This document shows positions 1 to 9,400 of a stretch of 64,000 bases of DNA, one piece after another (the first letter of the stretch is position 1; each line of letters starts with the position of its first letter). The notes beneath the pieces are model-generated. The model was not told where the DNA came from and did no database searches. It saw only the letters and a program-made list of their open reading frames with translations. The stretch comes from JAICMB01 sp035295125 (GTDB taxonomy: Bacteria; Acidobacteriota; Terriglobia; Bryobacterales; Bryobacteraceae). The position numbers were made by a program, and so were the translations under genes. The stretch is taken from NCBI GenBank assembly GCA_035295125.1, contig DATGJP010000042.1, positions 94,870-158,869 of the forward strand, read 5' to 3'.

Positions 1-2
1 CC

Positions 3-1613
3 CTGGCAATCCAATCCGCTCCTGAAATCGAAGCGCCGTGGTTTCATCGCGGCCGCGTCCGTTACACCCTCACCGATTTCAAGAACGCCGCCGCCGATCT
101 CAGTAAGGCGGTCGAGCTGTCGCCCATGGACGGCGAGGCATGGCAGCTCCGCGGGGACTGCTACGAGAAACTGAAGGACCCTAAAAACGCTATTGAAAGC
201 TACGATCGAGCGGTCGACCTGAAGATGGAAAATGCCGCGCTCTACAACGCTCGTGGCGCGGCATATGCGAGCCTGGGTCAAAACGATCGGGCTATTGCGG
301 AATATAGCCGCGGAATTCGGCTGCGTTTGGATAACCCGATACCCATCCACGCGCGCGGGAATCTGTATGCCGCGCTCGGGAGGTACCATGACGCGATCGA
401 CGATTACAACCAGGCGATCAGCCTGAAAGCGGATTTCGCCGATGCCTTCCTTGATCGTGGTTTCGCGTTTGGACAGCTTGGGGAATTTACCAAGGCCATT
501 GACGATTTCACGACTGCCCTGAAGCTGCAGCCCAAGAGCGCCAAGGCGTTCACGCTGCGTGGAGCAGCCTACTTGAAGCTCAACGACAATCAGAAAGCCG
601 CGGACGATTTCACCTCGTCGCTCGAGGTCCAGCCCGGAGACGTGTATGTACATCTCGCACGCGCGGCGGCTTACGTCCAACTGGGACGCCATGAAGATGC
701 GCTGAAGGATCGCGAGGAAGCGGTCCGTTTAAAGCCGGATTTTGCGGAGGCCTGGGTAGCTCGGGGCGGATCGTATCACCAGTTAGGGCGTCACCAGGAG
801 GGTCTGCGTGACCGTAGCGAAGCGATCCGGTTGAATCCGAATCTGCCGGAGGCCTGGTACGCGCGAGGCAGCGCTTACTATCTGTTGGGTGACTATGCCA
901 AGGCGCGCGACGATCTGAAACATGCGATTGAGCTGCGGCCGAACTATACCGACGCGATTGAGGCGCTGCAGAAGACCGACGAGAAGTTGTTTGCCGCAAA
1001 AGCGACTGAAGCACCGGCAAAAGCCCCGGAGCAACCGGCCGTTTCGGAGCCGGCGCACGCTTCCGCGGCTCCCAGTGTCGCAGCCGTGGTGCCTCCTCAA
1101 CCCACGGTCCCACCGGTCGCCACCCAACCAGCTCCGCCCCGACCCGCCGCGACTCAACCAGCCCCACCCCAACCGGCCGCGATCCAACCGGCGCCCCTCC
1201 AGCCGGCCGCTCCGTCGCCGCCACCACGTGAGAAGCTTCCGCCCGTGAAGGTCGCCCCGATTACACCTCCCATGCCGGTGGCGCCGAAATCGTCAGCCGG
1301 GCTCACCGCGGCTGCCCATGAAACCCGCGGCCGCCAACTCGCAAACGGCGGATCATTAAGTGAGGCGATCGAAGAGCTAAGCGAAGCGATTCGGATGAAG
1401 CCAACCGTCGCCACCGCGTACAACGCCCGCGGATATGCTTACCTGCGGAGCCACGACTACCCCCATGCGATCGCCGACTTCACGGAAGCGATACGGCTGA
1501 ATCCAAAATACGGCAACGCGTATCACAACCGCGCTGCGGCACGGCGCCTGGCCGGCGACACCGCGGGAGCGGACGACGACGCTTTAAAGGCTCGGGAGTT
1601 CTCCGCCCAATAA
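3..1613 (+). CDS. TPR-repeat protein, 5' end truncated by window edge
   Basis: The frame is open from the first bases of the window and reads as TPR sequence before the first ATG (126), so the true start lies upstream. What is visible is about nine consecutive 34-residue tetratricopeptide units with the usual W/Y-G-A/Y-F-A-P pattern. A Pro/Ala-rich linker of about 100 residues (roughly 1010-1290) follows, with repeated PAPPQPAA-like segments, then two more TPR units. TPR superhelices are protein-interaction scaffolds. The linker suggests a flexible tether between two TPR blocks. The partner and the location in the cell cannot be told from this fragment. The last 30 bases overlap the convergent hemQ gene. 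Confidence 0.85.
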   Translation: MAIQSAPEIEAPWFHRGRVRYTLTDFKNAAADLSKAVELSPMDGEAWQLRGDCYEKLKDPKNAIESYDRAVDLKMENAALYNARGAAYASLGQNDRAIAEYSRGIRLRLDNPIPIHARGNLYAALGRYHDAIDDYNQAISLKADFADAFLDRGFAFGQLGEFTKAIDDFTTALKLQPKSAKAFTLRGAAYLKLNDNQKAADDFTSSLEVQPGDVYVHLARAAAYVQLGRHEDALKDREEAVRLKPDFAEAWVARGGSYHQLGRHQEGLRDRSEAIRLNPNLPEAWYARGSAYYLLGDYAKARDDLKHAIELRPNYTDAIEALQKTDEKLFAAKATEAPAKAPEQPAVSEPAHASAAPSVAAVVPPQPTVPPVATQPAPPRPAATQPAPPQPAAIQPAPLQPAAPSPPPREKLPPVKVAPITPPMPVAPKSSAGLTAAAHETRGRQLANGGSLSEAIEELSEAIRMKPTVATAYNARGYAYLRSHDYPHAIADFTEAIRLNPKYGNAYHNRAAARRLAGDTAGADDDALKAREFSAQ

Positions 1614-2450
1614 CGTGCCCAAACGCGCGGCGGGACAGCGCAGGCCGATGAAAAACGCTCCGAACTCGGCATAAACCGCGCTGACCTCGTCGAACCGCAT
1701 TTCATAAATCAGCTTCTTGAATACCACCGGGTCGTCGGCAAACAGGTCAACGCCCCATTCCCAGTCGTCGAAACCGATCGACCCCGAAATGATCTGTTTT
1801 ACGGTGCCCGCGTAGCGGCGTCCCACCATGCCATGCTCGTGCATTTGCCGCTGGCGCTCGGCCATAGGGAGCTGGTACCAGTTCTTGTCTTCGCCGCGCC
1901 GCCGATTCATCGGATAGAAGCAGATGTAACGGTGCGGAGGCATTTCGGGGAAGAGCCTTGGGTGCATCGCCTCGCGCTGACGCTGCAGGGTTGTCTCGAT
2001 CTCCGCGGTCCATTCCTCGGAGTGCTGCGCTATTCCCCTCTCAGCCAGCGAGCGATAGGTTTTCATCGACGATTCATACAGACCCAGTTCGACCACCGAC
2101 AAATACGAATTCGTGGGTTCCAGAAAGTCGGCCAGCCTGGTCCGCGTGAGGTTCAACTCGGCCTGGTTGAGGTCGTCGAACGACTTGCGGTAGTGCAGAA
2201 CCAGCAAATCCCCTTTATGCCCCAGCAGCGAGAACACAGCGCTCTGGCCCGCCGAGTTCTTTTCCATGGCTTCGAGGACAGGGACAGCCTCTTCCAGAAT
2301 CTCGCGGCGTTCAGCATCGCTGAGCTGCTTCCACTGCGTCCACCGTACCCGCATCATTTGATGCAGCACCGCCGCGCCCTCTAGCGTGAGTGGAACGGGT
2401 GGTAATTCGGCGGCGACGGTCTCGGGATGGGCCTGTGTATGCGCTGACAT
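1584..2450 (-). CDS. hemQ: Coproheme decarboxylase, chlorite dismutase family (HemQ/ChdC)
   Basis: This 288-residue protein matches the HemQ (ChdC) family, which turns coproheme III into protoheme in the coproporphyrin-dependent heme pathway. The diagnostic C-terminal half is present: the YPM motif near Y179, a following Arg/Lys-rich stretch, NWY at 190-192, an HEHG segment at 204-207 that should hold the proximal heme His, and the DDWEWGV and EMRFDE blocks. The acidic/Tyr pattern fits coproheme decarboxylase rather than true chlorite dismutase. The N-terminal ~25 residues are variable and poorly conserved in the family. It is the last gene of a possible leftward unit after Rid and the ADOP permease (52-bp gap). 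Its 3' end overlaps the TPR gene tail to tail. Confidence 0.88.
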   Translation of the reverse strand: MSAHTQAHPETVAAELPPVPLTLEGAAVLHQMMRVRWTQWKQLSDAERREILEEAVPVLEAMEKNSAGQSAVFSLLGHKGDLLVLHYRKSFDDLNQAELNLTRTRLADFLEPTNSYLSVVELGLYESSMKTYRSLAERGIAQHSEEWTAEIETTLQRQREAMHPRLFPEMPPHRYICFYPMNRRRGEDKNWYQLPMAERQRQMHEHGMVGRRYAGTVKQIISGSIGFDDWEWGVDLFADDPVVFKKLIYEMRFDEVSAVYAEFGAFFIGLRCPAARLGTLLGGELPSL

Positions 2451-2502
2451 ATCGTTGATTATCCTATGCTTGGCAGTGCCGCTATGCGCTCCCAGCCCTG
2501 GC

Positions 2503-4992
2503 CTAATCCTGCCGCAGCGCTTCCGTCGGATCGAGCCCCGCCGCGCGCCGCGCCGGCACCCAACAGGACACGGCCGCTACAGCAAGGAAGAACACCGCAA
2601 TCGCGCCGAACGTCAGCGGATCGGTCGACTTCACGCCCACCAGCATGCTGTTCATCGCGCGAGTGAGCACCAATGCCGCGGCAAAACCAATCGCGATTCC
2701 CGCCGCGCTCAGCCGCATGCCATGCCCCACCACCAGTCCGAAAATTCGCGTCGGAGCCGCGCCCATGGCCATTCGCACGCCGATCTCCGACGTCCGCTGC
2801 CGCACAACCGTAGCCAGCACACCGTAAAGTCCCACGCTCGCCAGCACAACCGCAATTGTCGCGAACACACCAATGAGAAGCAGCGTGAACCACGTGCTCG
2901 CCGCCGACTTCTCAAGGTAGGCCTGCATCGGCAGAACCTCGCTTACGACCGCCCGCGGTGCGATTCTGGCGATCTCCGCCCGCACCACGGATACGTAGGC
3001 AGCCGGATCACTGGAAGTGCGAACCGCCCAGCGGCCCACCACTCCGTAACTCAGGAACCCATCAGTGACATAGATCTGCGCCCGTCCCGCCTCCGCAAGC
3101 GAAACATCGCGCTGATGTTTGACGACACCCAGAATCTCGACCCATTCGGGCTGCGCCGTCCGCGCACGAATCAGGATTCGCTTTCCCACGGCCGAGGACG
3201 TCGGAAAAGCAGCGGCGGCGAGCGCCTGGTCGACAATCACGACGTTCCGCTTCGGGTCATTATCGGCCTCGGTGAAGACACGCCCCTCAACGAGCGGCGT
3301 GCGCATCGTCTCGAAGTAGCCAGGCAGCACGATTTGGATATCGGCCGCCTTGAACGTGCTCGCGTCGGCAAGCGCGTCTTCCCGGCCCCAGCGAATCGGG
3401 CTGAAAAGGTCCGCTAACGGAAAAGGCGTGGCCGCCGTAACGCTTCGCACGCCGGATATCGAGCTCAGGGTTTCGTGAATGAGCCGAACCTGGGCCGAGC
3501 GCTGTTGCTGTGCGGGCGCCGCACCGCCGAGCAATGCGAACGTAAGCAGGTTGTGAGAATCGAAACCAGGGTCGATTCGCTGCAACTCGAGGAAGCTGCG
3601 AAACATCAGGCCGGAGCCGATGAGCAACACAAACGAGAGCGCCACCTCTGCCACCACAACGCCGTTGCGTAAGACACGGCTGCCGCTCAGGCTGGCGGTT
3701 CGTCCGCTCGCCCGTAGAACCGTAATAACGTCGGGGCGCGAAGCCTTCCAGGCCGGCACCAACCCGAATAGTGCAGCCGCGATGATCCCGGCCAGCACCG
3801 TAAACCCAACCACCGTCAGATCGATGTGCACCGCGTCGAGCCGCGGCAGACTCGCCGGCGCGATCACGAGCAGTTCTCGAATGCCGAACCATGCCAGCCC
3901 CAGCCCGAGCACCGATCCCATTGCTGCCAGGAGAAACGCTTCCGTGAGCATCTGCCCGGCGATCCGCCACCAGTTGGCGCCCAAGGCCGTCCGAACGGCA
4001 AGTTCCCGAGCCCGCGATGAAGCTCGCACGAGGACCAGGTTGGCAACATTGGCGCACGCGATGAGCAGCAGAAAGATCACGGCGCCCATCAGCGCCAGAA
4101 TCGCGGGACGGGCCTTTGCCACGACATACTGCTGCATCGGCTCGAGCCGGATCGCGAATCCCGCGGTGACGCGAATCGGTTCTTTGCTGTTGATATCGGC
4201 GGCCACGCCTTCTACTTCCGTTTGAGCCGCCTGCAGGGTCACCCCCGGCTTCATGCGGCCGATGATTTGAAACTCCACGTTGTTACGGTTCGCGGCGTTG
4301 TAGGCGCGTCGAACAGCCGTCCAAACATCCGCCTGCGGCTCTATGTTGAAGCTCGGTGGAAACACCAGTTCGAAACCAGGGCTTAGTACTCCGACAATTT
4401 CGGCCCCGCCCGGTGCGCCGAGGTCCAGCTTGCGGCCGATCACTCCTCGATCGCTGCCAAAACGGCGCTGCCAGTATTCATGACTCAGGATCACCATGGC
4501 CGGAAGAGCGGGGGCTGCTGCCGGGACAGCACCGGGAGCCCCGTCCACTGCGGCCGGAAGTGGCGCTTGTCCGTCCGACTCCTGAAAATCGCGGCCCAGT
4601 TCCACCTTCGCGCCCATGAGGCGGAAGAAGTTGGGTGTCACCTGCGCGGTGCGCACTCGTTCCGGCGTCCCGTCCGAGGTGGTCAGCAATGCCGGTCCCG
4701 TATTCAAAGCAGCGAAGCCGTCAAACGTCTTTTTTGTCCCGTCGCGAAGGTCGAAATAGTCAGCGCTGGAAAACGGAAAATCCTTGACGTCTCTCTTCCG
4801 CATATCGCCGCACGCGAACACCAGCCGATCCGGATCCTTGTAGGAGAGCGGGCGCAACAGAACCGCGTTGGTGACGCTGAATATAGCGGTACTCGCGCCG
4901 ACGCCCAGCGCGATGGTTAGAACCGCTGTCGCCGCAAAAACCGGACTCTTGCGCAGGGTTCGGCCGGCGTAAAAAACGTCTCGAAGGGCCAT
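2503..4992 (-). CDS. ADOP-family FtsX/MacB-like permease (1 of 4)
   Basis: 829 residues with two copies of the MacB periplasmic core plus FtsX-type transmembrane module. The first TM follows the N-terminal SPVFAATAVLTIALGVGAST stretch, a cluster of TM helices lies around residues 290-420, and a second core and TM block close the protein. Each FtsX block carries the typical ELAVRTALGA / EIGVRMAMGA loop. This is the architecture of acidobacterial duplicated orphan permeases. No ATP-binding subunit is nearby, so it may borrow one or act differently; the substrate is unknown. An Ala/Pro-rich insert sits at about residues 143-165. The ATG is preceded by GAAAG, and it starts 7 bp after the Rid gene stop, so the two are probably co-transcribed. 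Confidence 0.88.
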   Translation of the reverse strand: MALRDVFYAGRTLRKSPVFAATAVLTIALGVGASTAIFSVTNAVLLRPLSYKDPDRLVFACGDMRKRDVKDFPFSSADYFDLRDGTKKTFDGFAALNTGPALLTTSDGTPERVRTAQVTPNFFRLMGAKVELGRDFQESDGQAPLPAAVDGAPGAVPAAAPALPAMVILSHEYWQRRFGSDRGVIGRKLDLGAPGGAEIVGVLSPGFELVFPPSFNIEPQADVWTAVRRAYNAANRNNVEFQIIGRMKPGVTLQAAQTEVEGVAADINSKEPIRVTAGFAIRLEPMQQYVVAKARPAILALMGAVIFLLLIACANVANLVLVRASSRARELAVRTALGANWWRIAGQMLTEAFLLAAMGSVLGLGLAWFGIRELLVIAPASLPRLDAVHIDLTVVGFTVLAGIIAAALFGLVPAWKASRPDVITVLRASGRTASLSGSRVLRNGVVVAEVALSFVLLIGSGLMFRSFLELQRIDPGFDSHNLLTFALLGGAAPAQQQRSAQVRLIHETLSSISGVRSVTAATPFPLADLFSPIRWGREDALADASTFKAADIQIVLPGYFETMRTPLVEGRVFTEADNDPKRNVVIVDQALAAAAFPTSSAVGKRILIRARTAQPEWVEILGVVKHQRDVSLAEAGRAQIYVTDGFLSYGVVGRWAVRTSSDPAAYVSVVRAEIARIAPRAVVSEVLPMQAYLEKSAASTWFTLLLIGVFATIAVVLASVGLYGVLATVVRQRTSEIGVRMAMGAAPTRIFGLVVGHGMRLSAAGIAIGFAAALVLTRAMNSMLVGVKSTDPLTFGAIAVFFLAVAAVSCWVPARRAAGLDPTEALRQD

Positions 4993-4999
4993 CTTTCTA

Positions 5000-5410
5000 T
5001 CAGACCACGGCGACCGCTTCCACTTCGATCAGCCATTCCGGGTTCACGAGACTACTCACGAACACGAATGTGCTTACTGGCGGAGCCTGCGTATCGATGA
5101 ATTGATCACGCGTCTGCCGAAAGATCGGCAACTGGCTTCGATCCACCCGGTCTACGCAATAGCAGTTGAGCTTTATGACGTCGGCAAACGATCCGCCGGC
5201 CGCCTGCAACGCGGAGTCGAGGTTCATGAACACCTGCCGGACCTGGGCCTCAAAATCGCCTTTCCCGACAGGCTGGCCAGCTTTATCCATAGCAACCTGC
5301 CCGGCGATATAAACCAACTTTCCGCCCGTGACCTTGGCGACATGAGAATAGCCCGTCGGCTTGCCGATCGTGTCGGGATTGAAGATAGAAAACTCGCGGA
5401 ATGGCTTCAT
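5000..5410 (-). CDS. Rid (YjgF/YER057c) family protein lacking the RidA arginine
   Basis: A 136-residue single-domain protein of the Rid fold, with the recognisable VYIAGQVA, GDFEAQVRQVFMNL and LIEVEAVAVV segments. Classical RidA deaminates reactive enamine/imine intermediates of PLP enzymes using an Arg in a PARS-type motif near the C-terminus. Here that position reads PPVSTFV, with no Arg, so canonical RidA deaminase activity is doubtful and it probably belongs to one of the other Rid subgroups. It is first in a leftward unit with the ADOP permease. It is divergent from the LysR gene with only 66 bp between start codons, the usual arrangement for a LysR target. Confidence 0.8.
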   Translation of the reverse strand: MKPFREFSIFNPDTIGKPTGYSHVAKVTGGKLVYIAGQVAMDKAGQPVGKGDFEAQVRQVFMNLDSALQAAGGSFADVIKLNCYCVDRVDRSQLPIFRQTRDQFIDTQAPPVSTFVFVSSLVNPEWLIEVEAVAVV

Positions 5411-5440
5411 GTGTCCATGATCGCCGCCTTTGGCTCATTC

Positions 5441-5467
5441 GTCCAATCGATGGACTGTATACTGTAT
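5441..5467. promoter_or_regulatory. Candidate LysR operator/promoter between Rid and LysR genes
   Basis: The 66-bp intergenic region holds an interrupted perfect inverted repeat GTCCA-ATCGA-TGGAC (5441-5455), immediately followed by a tandem ACTGTAT ACTGTAT (5454-5467). The tandem contains a TATACT hexamer (5458-5463) that could serve as a -10 element for the rightward LysR gene. LysR regulators commonly bind dyad sequences in such divergent regions. That this regulator binds here is inference. Confidence 0.4.
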
Positions 5468-5476
5468 CTTCATCGC

Positions 5477-6400
5477 ATGAATTTAGCTTCTCTCGACCTG
5501 AACCTGCTGGTCGCACTCGACGCCCTGGTGACGGAAGCTCACGTCGGCCGCGCCGCGGCACGCGTTGGTCTCTCGCAGCCGGCTATGAGCCACGCGCTCG
5601 GAAGACTCCGGGGAATCCTGGCCGATCCCCTTTTGGTTCGCGTTGGAACCCGCATGCAACTCACCCCGCGGGCTCAATCCCTCCGCGCCCCTCTCGGTGA
5701 AACTCTGGATCACGTGCGCCGTCTATTTGTGGCGGATCGCTTCGACCCTGCCACCAGCACACGACGTTTCGCCATCATGGTGCCGGACCACGTCGTCGAC
5801 CTCGTGATGCCGCCACTCGTCGAGAGGATCGCCGAAGCCCCCCACGTGAGACTCGACGCAACTCCCTGGCGCGGGCCTTCCGTCATGAATGCCGACCTGG
5901 TACGCTCCGTCGACCTGGTGATCGCCTGTACCTCGGACGGGTTCGCCGGATTCCGCCGGCAGCGCCTTTTCGCCGACACGGAGGCAATCGCCGTACGCCG
6001 CGGGCACCCGGTATCCACCGCCTTGAGCCACCTGGAGGTCTTCCGCGAAGCGCGCCACGTGGCCGTCGTAGGCCCAGGACGCACTGAAGACCCGCTCGAC
6101 GAGTGGCTCCGCGAAAAGAGCGTGACCCGCCACATCGCCCTGTCGGTGCCCAGCTACCTCCAAGCCCTCCATGTCGCCGCGAAAACAGATCTCGTAGCCT
6201 TCATCCCCCGACGCCTGATCGAGGCTCTCGCCGGCTCCTTGTCGCTCGTCATGGTGCCACCTCCGCTCGATCCTGGAAAGTATGAGGAATTCATGTTCTA
6301 CCCTTCCCGAACCGAAGCCGACCCCGCTTCCATCTGGCTCAGAAACCACGTCATGAGAATCGGCCGTCGTCTCGATCGCCGTAACACCCACGCCGCCTAA
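5477..6400 (+). CDS. LysR-family transcriptional regulator
   Basis: 307 residues from the ATG at 5477, chosen because the protein then begins MNLASLDLNLL, the standard LysR N-terminus. An in-frame extension upstream to 5102 runs antisense through the Rid gene and is not coding. Residues about 8-67 form the winged helix-turn-helix (AAARVGLSQPAMSHALGRLR), and the rest is the periplasmic-binding-like effector domain. It is of the NodD/PcpR-like LysR type judged by the wording of the HTH and the TPRA segment. It lies head to head with the Rid-ADOP unit and probably regulates it; the inducer is unknown. Confidence 0.88.
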   Translation: MNLASLDLNLLVALDALVTEAHVGRAAARVGLSQPAMSHALGRLRGILADPLLVRVGTRMQLTPRAQSLRAPLGETLDHVRRLFVADRFDPATSTRRFAIMVPDHVVDLVMPPLVERIAEAPHVRLDATPWRGPSVMNADLVRSVDLVIACTSDGFAGFRRQRLFADTEAIAVRRGHPVSTALSHLEVFREARHVAVVGPGRTEDPLDEWLREKSVTRHIALSVPSYLQALHVAAKTDLVAFIPRRLIEALAGSLSLVMVPPPLDPGKYEEFMFYPSRTEADPASIWLRNHVMRIGRRLDRRNTHAA

Positions 6401-6460
6401 CGCAAAATAAACCCGAAAGCCCTGTCACGAATCGCGCTCACAGCGCTACTTACCCTCGAC

Positions 6461-9400
6461 ATGCGCCTTCTCCACTCTGTAGTCCTCGCCGCGATTTCCG
6501 TTCTGGTAGCTTCCGTCTGCTGGCGCCCGCTGGAAGCGCAACTCGTGCAGCAAGGATCGCCGCTGACAGGCAATCCTACCGTAGCCGGCGACCAGTTTGG
6601 CTCTACCGTAGCGATCTCAGCTGATGGCAACACGGCGGCGATCACAACTGTCGGAAACGGCTCGACGAAGGAAGCGGGCCTGTTCATATTCGTACGTGTG
6701 AACGGTGTTTGGACTCAGCAGGGAGGTGAACTGGCAGGAAGCGGCCAGAGCACTCCGTCCGGCAACGCGGGCAGCGCTGTCGCCATTTCGGCTGACGGGA
6801 ATACGGTGATCTACGGCGATCCGACGGACAACGGTGAGAAGGGCAACTCGTGGGTATTCACCCGGACCGGCACGACCTGGACGCAGCAGTCCAAGCTCAC
6901 GGGTGCGTCGACCAGCCAGAAACAGGACCAGGGAACTGCGTTGGCGCTCTCGTCGGACGGCAATACGGCGCTCATCGGCGCTCCCACGACGGCCTCCTTC
7001 CAAGGCCGGGCTTTCGTATTCACACGAAGCGGAACCACCTGGACCCAGCAGGCCAGCCTTACCGCTTCGGGCCTCACAGCGGCGGCTTTGCAGGGGACCT
7101 CGGTGGCACTTTCGTCCGACGGCAATACGGCCGTCGTCGGCCTCCCGGCGGACAGCAGCAATGCCGGATCGTTCGCTGTGTTTACCCGCTCCGGCAGCAC
7201 GTGGACGCAGCAGGGCGGAAGGTTGACGCCAAGCGACGCCAGCGGAATGGCGAGTTTCGGCCGCAGTGTTGCCGTAGCGAGCGATGGCAATACGGTTGTG
7301 GTCGGCGGCAGCGGCGATAACTCGGGGACCGGGGCTGTCTGGATTTTCACGCGATTGAACGGTGTTTGGATGCAGCAAGGCGCCAAGATCGTGCCGCCCG
7401 ATGCTTCGGCCAGCACCAATGCCGGCTGGTCGGTGGCGATTACGTCGGATGGCAACACCATCGTCTTCGGTGGGCCATTCAGCAGCCAGGCCGCGGGAGG
7501 GGTCTGGGTCTACACGCGCAGCGGAAACACTTGGACGCAGCAGGGAAGTACTCTGCACGGCACGGGCTCGACGGCACAGTGCGGCCAGGGCACGTCCGTT
7601 GCGCTTTCCCCGGATGGCACCACGCTCATCGAAGGCGGGCCGTTTTGCAACGGCGCCACGGGCGCCGCATTTGCATATAGCAAACTCAGCTGCACGATTA
7701 CGCTGGGAGGAGGTGGTATCAACTTTCCGGCCGCCGGGGGAACGAACACAGTCAGCGTTACGGCGCCGGCGGGATGCACCTGGAGCGCCAGCAGTAACGA
7801 GCCTTGGCTCAACATCACATCGGGTGCAACAGGAAGCGGCAATGGCATTGTGACCTTCACGGCGGCGGCGAACACCGGCCCTGCGCGCGTGGGGCCGACC
7901 GCCGGCATGATTTCAGTTCCGGGAGCGACTCCGCCATCCGTTACGATCACTCAGGACAGTGGTTGCAGCCTGATCAGCATCAATCCCACGACCCAGAACA
8001 TCCCGGCGGGTGGGGGGACGAACCTCAACGTTGCTGTAACCCTGTCGGATTCATCCTGCCCCGTTTCGGCAATCGGTAATGCCCCCTGGATATCGATTAT
8101 CCATGCTGGACCGAATACGACATACTCCGTGCAGTCGAATTTCCATCAAGGAAGCGCGAGTTCGCCGCGCCACAGCAGTATCTCGATCGGCATTTCGGGC
8201 CAGACATCGGGGGTCCAAACATTAACCTTGAATCAGGATGGCAGCAGTGCTATCGACGGCGTTGAGGTCACACAGGCAATCCAGGTTTACCAAAAGATCA
8301 GCGATCTCGAAGCGTCGCTGATGGGGAGCGGCGAGCCGCCGGTCTCGATCATTGCCGGAAAGCCCGCAGTAATGCGAGTCATGATGATGCAAACGTCGGA
8401 AGTGCAAGTCGGCTCGATTCGCGTAACCGGTGCTGTGAGCGGTTCCCAGGCGATTCCAATGCAACCTCATTGTTCACCGAATGGAGTGAGCTCGAGCCAG
8501 AGACGAGGTGATAACGGCTGCCGGTCGATTGATTTCTATTTCACGCCGCCCGCGGGTACTTGGACGGCGACAGTGCAATCGCTGGATCACTCCAACGCAG
8601 TGCTGGAAACCCATGTCCTCACGTTCAAGAGCCGTATTACGGATCACGTCTCCGTGAAAGGCGTAGGTGTGTGCCCGCAGCTAGATACCCATCACCGTCT
8701 CATCTGCACGAGCCCCGACGCGGTAACCTCCCTGATCGCTCACATGCGGAAGATCTTCCCGTCCGCATCCTTCTTCACGCAGTCGACGGACAACAAGATC
8801 GTCGCCATCGCACCAAGTTTCGCCGATTCTAATAACGAATTGAATTACTGGACCTTCATCTCCACGCAAACGAGCCGCTTGTTTCCGCAAAATGACGATG
8901 CGATACCGCAAGGAAGCGATGGCGTGCATCGTGTCTACGTCGGAACGCTTAACTCCGCTCTCGTTCAGACGGTCGCCGGAATGGCTGGCGATATTCCCTC
9001 AAACGGCATGGTCGTGGCCGCTCCCAAAGACCCGAGGTTCATTGACGAGCCAAGTGAGGATGCATCCCACGAAACGGGGCATACGTTCGGTCTGCGACAT
9101 ACAGGCAATATGATTCCGCCGCAGGACTTTACGAAGGGGGGTATTGGCTGCTGGACGGTTTCGGCCGACCCCCAGTCAACCTGGCCTTACGGCGATAATT
9201 ACATGCGCAGCGGCTCTGCTCCCGGCGTGAAGGAGGTTGGTTTTGACGTCCAGGAGGCCTCGCCTGTACTACCGGAATCTAACTTCGAGGTCATGGGATA
9301 TTGTTTCCACCGCTGGATCTCACCCACCAGTTACCTCGCGTCAATGAACGCGTTGAATGTGAGCGCGTTGGGCGCTACATCGGCTCCGCAGCACCCGCGG

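Noticed and set aside
2386..3417. 343-residue ORF on the plus strand
   Set aside because: It lies antisense to the first ADOP permease, is Arg/His-rich with no family resemblance, and only reflects third-position GC bias.
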